Shown here: one piece after another, positions 1 through 5,495 of the stretch
Layout of the letters: each line of letters starts with the position of its first letter
Position numbering within the stretch: position 1 is the first letter of the stretch
Assembly: GCA_023136815.1 (NCBI GenBank)
Contig: JAGLQM010000041.1
Span: 1-7,206, forward strand
Origin: Thermoplasmata archaeon
GTDB taxonomy: Archaea > Thermoplasmatota > Thermoplasmata > SG8-5
Length of the DNA stretch: 7,206 bases
Direction of reading: 5' to 3'
The notes under the pieces: model-generated
Database searches by the model: none
Seen by the model: the letters and a program-made list of their open reading frames with translations, nothing else
Told to the model about the DNA's origin: nothing
Position numbers and translations under genes: made by a program

Positions 1-22
1 GGGTAGGATTTGGGCATATCAT

Positions 23-86
23 TATTGTATATTAACTAATAGGCTTAATTTGTCTAATTTTACAACAAAATTATTCCCATACAATA
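23..86. repeat. Nested inverted repeats in the leader of the transketolase operon
   Basis: Seen directly: a perfect 7-bp hairpin TAATTTT (55-61) / AAAATTA (67-73) with a 5-nt loop ACAAC lies inside a perfect 8-bp inverted repeat TATTGTAT (23-30) / ATACAATA (79-86). The region is very AT-rich, so short palindromes arise easily by chance. The nesting is still tidy. It could be an operator around the promoter, the terminator of an upstream gene outside the window, or an RNA leader structure. No function can be assigned. Confidence 0.4.
26..35 (+). promoter_or_regulatory. Possible archaeal TATA box for the transketolase operon
   Basis: TGTATATTAA is the best TATA-like sequence in the leader. A start site about 25 nt downstream would fall near 55-60, at the AT hairpin, leaving an 80-nt leader before the ATG at 140. 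A second TATA-like string, TTATAC at 121-126, is too close to the ATG to place a start site upstream of it. No convincing BRE is seen, so this is a weak call in AT-rich sequence. Confidence 0.25.
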
Positions 87-139
87 GCAAGGAATATGAA
101 CTGTGAATTGTTTACCCGGCTTATACGGGGCGTGAGGCC

Positions 140-976
140 ATGGTAGAGCAATATTCCCATGAGAAAATTCAGGAACTTGAAACAACAGCCAGACTTATTC
201 GAAGGCATATCATACAGATGATTTACGATGCAGGTTCAGGGCATCCTGGTGGTTCATTGTCAGCCACTGATGTAATGGTGGCATTGTACTTTGATATAAT
301 GGAACATGACCCAGACAATATCAAGTGGCCAGACCGTGACAGATTTGTTCTCAGCAAGGGCCATGCTGCTCCGGCGCTCTATGCCTGTCTTGCAGAGACT
401 GGTTACTTTCCAATTGAAGAGTTGAAGACCCTCAGGCTTATTGGCTCAAGATTACAGGGCCACCCGGACATGAGGAAAACTCCCGGTGTGGAAGCATCAA
501 CCGGCAGTGAAGGCCAAGGTCTCAGCATGGGCCTGGGAATGGCACTTGCAGGGAAGCTGGATAAAAAATCCTACATGACCTATGTGATGCTGGGCGATGG
601 TGAGCTCAATTGCGGCCAGTGCTGGGAGGCGGCAATGTCTGCATCATTCTTCAAGACAGATAATCTTGTGGCAATCGTTGACCGAAATAAACTTCAGCTG
701 GACGGTCCAACAAACAAGATAATGGGCATCGAACCCCTTGCTGATAAGTGGAAGGCATTTGGATGGAATGTCATTGAGATAAACGGGCATAATTTCCCCG
801 AATTGCTGGATGCATTACACAAGGCCAAGAAGAAAAAGAAAATACCCACAGTCATAATCGCCGACACAGTGAAGGGCAAAGGTGTCAGCTTCATGGAAGG
901 GCAGGTAGGGTTCCACGGAAAATGCCCAAGCGAAGAACAATATCATCAGGCAATGGCTGAATTGGAGGGGAATTGA
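140..976 (+). CDS. Transketolase, N-terminal (ThDP pyrophosphate-binding) subunit
   Basis: This is the N-terminal half of a split transketolase, a cytosolic ThDP enzyme moving two-carbon units between sugar phosphates in the non-oxidative pentose phosphate pathway. At 278 residues it matches the usual length of stand-alone N-subunits. Visible motifs are GHPGGSLS (34-41), SKGHAAPALY (72-81, substrate/cofactor His75), GSEGQG (122-127), the ThDP/metal motif GDG (152-154) through DRNKLQLDG (181-189, metal ligand Asn183), and FHG (258-260). Two positions look unusual to me. Cys158 stands where transketolases normally have Glu (GDGxxxEG, yeast Glu162), and Glu124 stands where GSLGQG normally has Leu. 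Glu163 of the WEA motif is kept. The ATG at 140 is the only start before an in-frame TGA at 104-106. A GTGAGG at 132-137 lies only 2 nt before it, so the ribosome site is poor. It needs the C-subunit encoded downstream to be active. Confidence 0.93.
   Translation: MVEQYSHEKIQELETTARLIRRHIIQMIYDAGSGHPGGSLSATDVMVALYFDIMEHDPDNIKWPDRDRFVLSKGHAAPALYACLAETGYFPIEELKTLRLIGSRLQGHPDMRKTPGVEASTGSEGQGLSMGLGMALAGKLDKKSYMTYVMLGDGELNCGQCWEAAMSASFFKTDNLVAIVDRNKLQLDGPTNKIMGIEPLADKWKAFGWNVIEINGHNFPELLDALHKAKKKKKIPTVIIADTVKGKGVSFMEGQVGFHGKCPSEEQYHQAMAELEGN
964..970 (+). promoter_or_regulatory. Shine-Dalgarno sequence inside the end of the transketolase N gene
   Basis: GGAGGGG lies within the last codons of the transketolase N gene. 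Its GGAGG core ends 8 nt before an ATG at 977 that abuts the TGA stop. The spacing is right for initiation at 977 and is the main reason to consider the following short frame translated. The same bases also encode Glu-Gly in the upstream protein, so chance is possible. Confidence 0.4.
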
Positions 977-1102
977 ATGAGCGAACAACGAGAGCACATT
1001 CAACAGCTCGAAACGATAGTTACGAGATGCAGAATGAGCGAGAGAAGCAAGATTATTCAACAGCACCGAACGAAGAGAGGTGATGATGAATGTCAAAAAT
1101 AA
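977..1102 (+). CDS. Possible small basic protein of 41 residues between the transketolase subunits
   Basis: This frame starts with an ATG directly after the upstream TGA, has GGAGG 8 nt before it, and ends with TAA 13 nt inside the next gene. That arrangement would allow translational coupling across the operon. The product is hydrophilic, rich in Arg, Gln, Glu and Lys, with no membrane segment. It contains an imperfect internal duplication: MSEQREHIQQ at residues 1-10 against MSERSKIIQQ at residues 20-29, exactly 19 codons apart. At DNA level GAATGAGCGA (975-984 and 1032-1041) and ATTCAACAG (998-1006 and 1055-1063) recur at a 57-nt offset. I recognise no family. The stretch is also unusually rich in CGA triplets, unlike its neighbours. 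It could equally be an untranslated spacer whose repeat has a regulatory role; coding status is uncertain. Confidence 0.35.
   Translation: MSEQREHIQQLETIVTRCRMSERSKIIQQHRTKRGDDECQK
1077..1084 (+). promoter_or_regulatory. Shine-Dalgarno sequence for the transketolase C-subunit
   Basis: GAGGTGAT is a strong match to the complement of the 16S rRNA 3' end and lies 5 nt before the ATG at 1090. Together with an in-frame TGA at 1087-1089 it fixes the start of the next gene. Confidence 0.75.
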
Positions 1103-2049
1103 AATGGCCAGTTGAGCCACAGAGACCAGCATTTGCAAGGGCCCTGGTTGCCCTGGGAAACACACACAAGGATGTTGTTGTTGCCTCTGCAGACGTATCA
1201 TCATCCACAAAGACTGCAGATTTTGCAAAGCATTTTCCTGAGAGACATTATAATTTCGGAATTGCAGAGCAGAACATGATAAGTGCCTGTGCAGGACTGG
1301 CAACCACTGGTAAGGTGGTCTATGCCAGCACATTTGCGATTTTCGGCACCGGAAGAGTTTACGATCAGATTCGACAGAGCGTGTGCTATCCCAGATTAAA
1401 TGTTAAGCTTGTAGTAACACATGCAGGTATCACTGTTGGCGGAGATGGGGCCACGCATCAGATGATAGAGGATATTGCGCTTATGAGGGCACTTCCAAAC
1501 ATGACAGTTATTGTTCCGGCAGATGCGCCAGAAACAGAAAAAGCAGTACTGGCTGCAGCAGACCATGAAGGCCCGGTTTACATAAGACTTGGAAGGGCAA
1601 ATGTACCTGTTTGCACAACTTCTGAAGAATGCCAGGACTTTGAAATCGGCAAGGCAACAACAATGCGGGAAGGCTTCGACGTAACACTGGTAGGCACAGG
1701 AATCATGGTTGCAAAATGTATCGAGGCCGCAGAGGAACTGGCAAAACATAATGTTGATGCCAGGGTAATCAACCTTTCAACAATCAAGCCACTTGACGAA
1801 CGCACTTTGATAAAGGCAGCCAGGGAGACTGGCGCAGTAGTTACGGTGGAGGAGCATAGTGTTGTTACAGGCATGGGCGCAGCAGTGGCACTTGTGCTGG
1901 CAGAGAATGCCCACGTTCCAATGAAGAGGGTCGGAATCCCAGATTCATTTGGAGAATCTGGTTCATCTGACGAGCTAATGCAGAAATACGGACTTACAGT
2001 TGATGACATAGTTGACGGGGCACATGATGTCCTGAAGAGGAAGCGATAG
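1090..2049 (+). CDS. Transketolase, C-terminal (pyrimidine-binding and C-domain) subunit
   Basis: This is the partner half of the split transketolase. It supplies the ThDP pyrimidine-binding domain and the C-terminal domain, and the active site forms between it and the N-subunit. The product is 319 residues, normal for this subunit. GIAEQNM (57-63) carries the conserved catalytic Glu60 that protonates the aminopyrimidine. [16 protein letters not shown] (80-95), THAG (110-113) and [11 protein letters not shown] (118-128, with His123) are typical. [13 protein letters not shown] (253-265) opens the C-terminal domain. No key residue appears missing. The 113-nt separation from the N-subunit gene is larger than usual for such pairs and contains a possible small frame. 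The gene ends 1 nt before the transaldolase start. The same fold occurs in DXP synthase and pyruvate dehydrogenase E1-beta, but the paired N-subunit and neighbouring transaldolase favour transketolase. Confidence 0.93.
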   Translation: MSKIKWPVEPQRPAFARALVALGNTHKDVVVASADVSSSTKTADFAKHFPERHYNFGIAEQNMISACAGLATTGKVVYASTFAIFGTGRVYDQIRQSVCYPRLNVKLVVTHAGITVGGDGATHQMIEDIALMRALPNMTVIVPADAPETEKAVLAAADHEGPVYIRLGRANVPVCTTSEECQDFEIGKATTMREGFDVTLVGTGIMVAKCIEAAEELAKHNVDARVINLSTIKPLDERTLIKAARETGAVVTVEEHSVVTGMGAAVALVLAENAHVPMKRVGIPDSFGESGSSDELMQKYGLTVDDIVDGAHDVLKRKR

Positions 2050-2050
2050 T

Positions 2051-2698
2051 ATGAAATTATTTCTAGACACAGCAAATGTTGAGCAAATAAGAGAAGCCAA
2101 TGACTGGGGAATTATTGACGGAGTTACCACAAACCCAAGCCTGATTGCCAAGGAAGGAAGGGACTTTAAAGAGGTAGTCACGGAAATTTGCTCCATTGTG
2201 GACGGTCCAATCAGCGCAGAAGTTGTGAGCCTGGATGCCAAAGGAATGGTGAAGGAAGGAAGGGAACTGACAAAAATTCATGAAAATATAAACATCAAAG
2301 TTCCAATGACTGCCGAGGGACTGAAAGCTGTGAAAGAATTTTCCGCCCGAGAAATTGACACCAATGTTACTCTGGTTTTCTCAGCAAACCAGGCACTTCT
2401 GGCAGCCAAGGCAGGGGCAACTTATGTCAGCCCGTTTGTTGGTAGAATTGATGATACAGGACATGACGGTCTTCAGATAGTTCATGACATTGTGCAGATT
2501 TACCAGAACTATGCCTTTGACACGGAAATTATAGTGGCCAGCACCCGGAATCCTATTCACGTTCTTGAATCTGCAAAAGCAGGCGCACACATTGCCACAG
2601 TTCCGTGGAATTTGCTTCAGTTGATGGTGAAACATCCGCTTACAGATATTGGGATTGAGAAGTTCCTAGCCGATTGGAAGAAAGTGCCGAAGAAGTAA
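2051..2698 (+). CDS. tal: Transaldolase, short FSA-like subfamily (TalC/MipB type)
   Basis: This class I aldolase-fold enzyme transfers dihydroxyacetone units between sugar phosphates and works with the transketolase encoded just upstream. At 215 residues it belongs to the short transaldolase/fructose-6-phosphate aldolase group. It shows LDTA (5-8, Asp6), TTNPSL (26-31, Asn28), the Schiff-base Lys83 in [16 protein letters not shown] (127-135) and ASTRNP (163-168). The residues that separate the two activities point to transaldolase. Glu57 (SAEV) stands where aldolases have Gln, and Phe129 (SPFVGR) stands where aldolases have Tyr; this is established for the family, and the assignment here is by inference. 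GAGG at 2037-2040 lies 10 nt before the ATG. The gene starts 1 nt after the transketolase C stop, so it is surely co-transcribed. Confidence 0.92.
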   Translation: MKLFLDTANVEQIREANDWGIIDGVTTNPSLIAKEGRDFKEVVTEICSIVDGPISAEVVSLDAKGMVKEGRELTKIHENINIKVPMTAEGLKAVKEFSAREIDTNVTLVFSANQALLAAKAGATYVSPFVGRIDDTGHDGLQIVHDIVQIYQNYAFDTEIIVASTRNPIHVLESAKAGAHIATVPWNLLQLMVKHPLTDIGIEKFLADWKKVPKK

Positions 2699-2724
2699 CT
2701 TGTTTAATTACCTGTCATTCAGTG

Positions 2725-2824
2725 TTGCACCTAAAGTATTCAAAAACTTCATATTCTTGAATTATGGTGTGAAAAATCCAGGATATTCCTCTCCTGTTTT
2801 TTCATCCAAGAACTTTAGGTGCAA
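2725..2824 (+). ncRNA. Predicted three-way-junction fold between the operons
   Basis: Read as + strand RNA, the 13-bp outer stem (2725-2737/2812-2824) encloses two hairpins that use nearly all remaining bases. The first is ATTCAA (2738-2743) with TTGAAT (2757-2762). The second runs 2766-2783 with 2792-2807, about 15 pairs including GAAAAA/TTTTTC and CAGGA/TCCTG, with one bulge and one small internal loop. The fold was derived by eye. It could be a transcribed 3' UTR structure of the transaldolase mRNA, a small RNA, or simply the palindromic nature of a mobile element. No known riboswitch class is recognised. Confidence 0.35.
2779..2802 (+). terminator. Hairpin plus T6, probable terminator of the pentose phosphate operon
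   Basis: CAGGA (2779-2783) and TCCTG (2792-2796) form a 5-bp stem with an 8-nt loop, followed at once by six T (2797-2802). Archaeal RNA polymerase terminates at oligo-T tracts, and this is the longest T run between the transaldolase stop and the next promoter. The A5 tract at 2772-2776 could pair with the T tract, which would make the element work in both directions. Confidence 0.5.
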
Positions 2825-2836
2825 AGCCCTGTCATT

Positions 2837-2851
2837 CAAAACCTTTATAAA
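2837..2851 (+). promoter_or_regulatory. Archaeal BRE and TATA box, upstream promoter of the membrane/MoxR operon
   Basis: TTTATAAA at 2844-2851 is close to the archaeal TATA consensus, preceded by an A-rich BRE-like CAAAACC (2837-2843). A start site about 25 nt on would fall around 2871-2876, giving a short leader of about 35 nt. The BRE-like sequence overlaps the last two bases of the downstream 11-bp direct repeat, so any insertion event there happened right at the core promoter. Confidence 0.5.
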
Positions 2852-2878
2852 GAATACAAGCGCCTGTACCAATATTCC

Positions 2879-2886
2879 TTTATATC
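2879..2886 (+). promoter_or_regulatory. TATA box placed for a leaderless transcript
   Basis: TTTATATC begins 29 nt before the ATG at 2908, so the expected start site is at or within a few bases of the start codon. No Shine-Dalgarno sequence precedes that ATG, while the internal genes of this operon have clear ones. This pattern of a leaderless first gene followed by SD-led internal genes is well established in archaea. Confidence 0.6.
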
Positions 2887-2907
2887 TATCTCTACATAAT
2901 TTGCCAG

Positions 2908-3879
2908 ATGGAATCCAGAAGCCAGCAGTTTAGTAAATTTTTCGTTGTTCTATTACTAATGCTGTTCGTTTTTGCTTTGGGGAATATCATTTACAATCTT
3001 GAAAATCTGTACCTCGGTGGTGAGAATGTACCTGAATTCATTTCCGGCAGTTCGGACCAGGGTGGCAATTTCGCAGCCAGCAAGACTATGGTGGATGCCA
3101 TAAGATGGGTGTATTTTGGCTTTCTTGGATTTCTTATTCTGACATTCATAATCGGCGGTTTTGCGTTCACCCAGTCAAAAGATAAGAAAAAGTGGAAAAA
3201 TCTATTCTACCAGATGATTAGTGCCCTGGCAATTTGCGGGATTATTGTTGGGTTTGGACACTTCTATGATGATATAGAGAGCAGCATAACCGGTGGCGGC
3301 GAGTCCTTTGAGTTCGTAGAGGGCGGCGGTAATGTAGCTGTAGCCAATGGAACTGCAGCTCCAGCTGCCCCTGACAGTATCAAGGTAATTGCCACATTTG
3401 GAATTTTCGCATTCTTTTTCGCATTCGGGGCGGTTGCGTTCATTACCATAACCAGGTTCGCAAAGGAACGTTCCACAAAGCTGGATTATTCTGATATGGA
3501 CCTGCAAACACAGGAGGTTGCAGATACCCTTCAGAGAACAATTGACGCACTTGCTGGTGGTTCAGACACCCGGGCAACAGTCATTCGCTGCTACACAGAC
3601 ATGTGCAAGGTCATGGCCAAGTATGGTGTTGTTGAGGAAGAACATCTCACTCCCCGTGAGTTTGAAAAATTAGCAAAAGATTCCTTGCCAGTTCCCGATG
3701 AGCAAATTCACAATTTAGTAGTAATATTTGAAGAGGCCAGGTACAGCGACCATACCATGACAGATGAGGACAGTAAACGGGCTTTATCTGCACTTGAGGA
3801 AATGAAAGGCAAACTTGTAGAAATTCAGCCTGAAGAAGATAATACAGAAAACCAGGAGGATAAGCCAGATGGAGGGTAG
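2908..3879 (+). CDS. Four-helix membrane protein with C-terminal DUF4129-like domain
   Basis: Membrane segments are visible at about 11-29, 66-88, 100-118 and 158-183. The basic loop KDKKKWK (91-97) and basic residues after the fourth helix (Arg183, Lys186, Arg188, Lys191) place both in the cytoplasm. The 119-157 loop is outside, Gly/Ala-rich and low in complexity. The cytoplasmic tail (about 200-305) resembles DUF4129: VIRCYTDMCKVM (225-236), HLTPREFEKLA (246-256), and a helix with FEEARYSDH (274-282). The last 15 residues are acidic and probably disordered. DUF4129 proteins commonly sit beside MoxR and DUF58 genes and often carry transglutaminase domains; no transglutaminase part is seen here. 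The function is unknown, with a membrane scaffold role inferred. It is the first gene of a five-gene operon and probably starts leaderless. Confidence 0.8.
   Translation: MESRSQQFSKFFVVLLLMLFVFALGNIIYNLENLYLGGENVPEFISGSSDQGGNFAASKTMVDAIRWVYFGFLGFLILTFIIGGFAFTQSKDKKKWKNLFYQMISALAICGIIVGFGHFYDDIESSITGGGESFEFVEGGGNVAVANGTAAPAAPDSIKVIATFGIFAFFFAFGAVAFITITRFAKERSTKLDYSDMDLQTQEVADTLQRTIDALAGGSDTRATVIRCYTDMCKVMAKYGVVEEEHLTPREFEKLAKDSLPVPDEQIHNLVVIFEEARYSDHTMTDEDSKRALSALEEMKGKLVEIQPEEDNTENQEDKPDGG
3854..3859 (+). promoter_or_regulatory. Shine-Dalgarno sequence that fixes the overlapping start at 3869
   Basis: AGGAGG lies 9 nt before the ATG at 3869, within the end of the DUF4129-like gene. It supports an overlapping start over any later methionine. 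Confidence 0.7.
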
Positions 3880-4528
3880 TGTTGTCCAGTCTTCCATATC
3901 GGTGAAACGAAAACGGGAAGACAAGAAACATGTCTTTGATGATATTCTGTACTTGCTAATGGGCGATGCCACAGCTGGCAATGCTATCATTCTGGTTCTT
4001 ACAATCATAATCTTTGGGACAGTGCCTGTTCTTCTGATACTGCTCTTTGCCAATTACAGCGGCGGTATGCGCTGGTTACTGACACTGGCAATTGTTACTG
4101 CCCTTGGTGTGCTGGCTCTTTATCTCATGAAGCGCGGAACCCAGAAGAAACGAGTATTTGAGAAAAAGAATGACGTGCAGACAGAATTTCCAGGTCAGCT
4201 TACAGAGACCACCGATGCAATTGAACGCGGTTCAGCGGGCTTCGTTTACAGCCAGCAGCTTATGCGCGAGAGAATATGTGAAAACATCATCAATAAACTA
4301 GCATTGGTCAGAGATCTTTCTGCCGACGAAATTCTCACTAAGCTGAAGAATGAAGATACTGAATTAATTGGTGATGAAATCCTGGAAAAGTTCCTGCTAA
4401 AAAATAGAAGAGGAACCAAGGGCTGGGAAGAGACACAGTTTGCTGGGAAAGGCAAATCAGCCGAGTGTGGTAAGCAGTTCATGACTGAGATTGAAGTAAT
4501 ACTTGATAGAATCGAGGAGATTGTATGA
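3869..4528 (+). CDS. Two-helix membrane protein of unknown family, MoxR/DUF58 operon
   Basis: This 219-residue protein has a basic N-terminus (KRKREDKK, 13-20), two membrane segments at about 38-62 and 67-87, a basic stretch after the second (KRGTQKKR, 88-95), and a soluble, mostly helical C-terminal domain from about 115. The charges put both ends in the cytoplasm. The domain has regular charged/hydrophobic spacing (LMRERICENI, 131-140; SADEILTKL, 151-159; GDEILEKFLL, 168-177), suggesting a helical bundle. I recognise no family; small membrane proteins of this layout are common in archaeal MoxR/DUF58 clusters. It overlaps the preceding gene by 11 nt and the MoxR gene by 4 nt (ATGA), so the three are translationally coupled. 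A role anchoring or adapting the ATPase is inference from position only. Confidence 0.75.
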   Translation: MEGSVVQSSISVKRKREDKKHVFDDILYLLMGDATAGNAIILVLTIIIFGTVPVLLILLFANYSGGMRWLLTLAIVTALGVLALYLMKRGTQKKRVFEKKNDVQTEFPGQLTETTDAIERGSAGFVYSQQLMRERICENIINKLALVRDLSADEILTKLKNEDTELIGDEILEKFLLKNRRGTKGWEETQFAGKGKSAECGKQFMTEIEVILDRIEEIV

Positions 4529-5478
4529 AACTAGACCAAGTAGCACTAACATGCAAGGGAATAACGAATGAGGTGGCCAAGGCCATCGTTGAGAAGGACG
4601 AAGTAATAGACCAGATGATGCTGGCACTTCTTGCCAATGGGCATGTGCTGTTCGAGGACTTTCCGGGCTTAGCCAAAACCCTCATGGCAAATACATTCTC
4701 AAGGGCAATCGGCTGCGATTTTAAGCGGGTTCAGTTCACTCCAGATTTGCTGCCAGCAGATATTACTGGAACATTTATTCTGAACCGTTCCACCAGCCAA
4801 TTCGAGTTGAGAAAAGGCCCGATTTTTACCAATGTACTTCTGGCCGATGAGATAAATCGAGCACCGCCAAAAACCCAGAGTGCGCTTCTGGAAGCCATGC
4901 AGGAATGTCAGGTAACTTTAGAAGGCGATACTCACAAACTTGCCGGCCCATTCATGGTGGTTGCAACCCAGAACCCAATCGAATATGAGGGAACTTATCC
5001 GCTGCCAGAGGCTCAAATTGATAGATTCCTTCTGAGGCTCAGCATTGGTTACCCCAGCAAGGATGGTGAGAAGGAAATTTTGCGCCGTCGAAGGGCCAGG
5101 AAAACAGATGAGGTAACAATAAACCCGGTTTCCAATCCTGTTCAGATACGGGAGATGCAGGCCGCAATCGAAGAGGTTCATGTGGATGATGATATTGAGA
5201 ATTATATTGTCTCCATAGTTCGGGAAACTCGAAACCATGGTCAGGTAGAGGTTGGCGCTAGCCCCCGTGGCTCGCTGGCACTCATGAAACTTTCCCAGGC
5301 CAAGGCAGCATTATCAGGTCGGGATTTTGTTCTGCCGGATGATGTGAAGGATGTGGCGGTTTCCGCTCTCGCCCATCGATTAATTCTGAAGCCAGATCCA
5401 TGGATCAAGGGCATTAAAACAGAAGTAATTGTAAATAAGGTGCTGACCACAGTTCCGGTTCCCAAAGCTCGAGCATAA
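4525..5478 (+). CDS. MoxR-family AAA+ ATPase
   Basis: This cytosolic AAA+ ATPase (317 residues, full length for the family) is thought to remodel or assemble protein complexes, usually with a neighbouring DUF58 or von Willebrand A protein. Motifs in order are Walker A DFPGLAKT (45-52, Lys51, Thr52), Walker B VLLADE (104-109) running into INRAPPKTQSALLEAMQE, sensor 1 ATQNP (147-151) followed by EGTYPLPEAQIDRF (155-168) with probable arginine finger Arg167, and the lid domain with sensor 2 in GASPRGS (244-250, Arg248). All catalytic residues are intact. The Ala in GLAKT and the Asp before the Phe-Pro are usual MoxR variants. GAGGAG (4514-4519) lies 5 nt before the ATG, which overlaps the previous stop. 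It is followed after 17 nt by DUF58, its expected partner. Confidence 0.95.
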   Translation: MKLDQVALTCKGITNEVAKAIVEKDEVIDQMMLALLANGHVLFEDFPGLAKTLMANTFSRAIGCDFKRVQFTPDLLPADITGTFILNRSTSQFELRKGPIFTNVLLADEINRAPPKTQSALLEAMQECQVTLEGDTHKLAGPFMVVATQNPIEYEGTYPLPEAQIDRFLLRLSIGYPSKDGEKEILRRRRARKTDEVTINPVSNPVQIREMQAAIEEVHVDDDIENYIVSIVRETRNHGQVEVGASPRGSLALMKLSQAKAALSGRDFVLPDDVKDVAVSALAHRLILKPDPWIKGIKTEVIVNKVLTTVPVPKARA

Positions 5479-5495
5479 ATTGAAAAAGGAGAAAA

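Larger units (their letters stand above)
2711..2838. mobile_element. MITE-like element: terminal inverted repeats flanked by an 11-bp direct repeat
   Basis: Seen directly: direct repeats CCTGTCATTCA at 2711-2721 and 2828-2838 bracket inverted repeats TTGCACCTAAAGT (2725-2737) and ACTTTAGGTGCAA (2812-2824), with exactly 3 nt between direct and inverted repeat on both sides. Counting those 3 nt, the terminal repeats match 14 of 16 and the bracketed unit spans 2722-2827, 106 bp. This is the layout of a small non-autonomous transposon with a target-site duplication. No transposase gene is present. An 11-bp duplication is long but known for some IS4-group elements. Removing the unit and one repeat leaves a plausible uninterrupted intergenic region leading straight into the TATA box. 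Alternatively it is a single-copy structured RNA or terminator. Confidence 0.5.

Noticed and set aside
121..126. TTATAC as the TATA box of the first operon
   Set aside because: It would place transcription start downstream of the ATG at 140, and no later in-frame start fits the family's N-terminus.
115..129. CCCG...CGGG 4-bp hairpin just before the transketolase N start
   Set aside because: The stem is only 4 bp with a 7-nt loop; too short to support as a regulatory element.
815..1333. 172-codon frame on the - strand across the transketolase gap
   Set aside because: It lies antisense to two well-supported genes, and the Cys/His/Leu-rich product has no family resemblance; a shadow frame.
1578..2075. 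165-codon - strand frame opposite the transketolase C gene
   Set aside because: Ser/Thr/Ala-rich product typical of the reverse strand of a coding gene; no start signal or domain.
2700..2933. 77-codon + strand frame starting with TTG right after the transaldolase stop
   Set aside because: It runs through the inverted-repeat element, the T6 tract and both TATA boxes and overlaps the next gene. It has no ribosome site and no recognisable domain, so it is a chance frame.
3280..3370. Gly/Ala-rich low-complexity stretch in the DUF4129-like protein as a possible repeat element
   Set aside because: The bases show no regular period; it reads as a flexible extracellular linker between membrane helices.
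4657..4680. MoxR Walker A lacking the usual first and third Gly (DFPGLAKT)
   Set aside because: PGLAKT-type P-loops are normal for MoxR ATPases, and the Lys, Thr, Walker B and sensor residues are intact.
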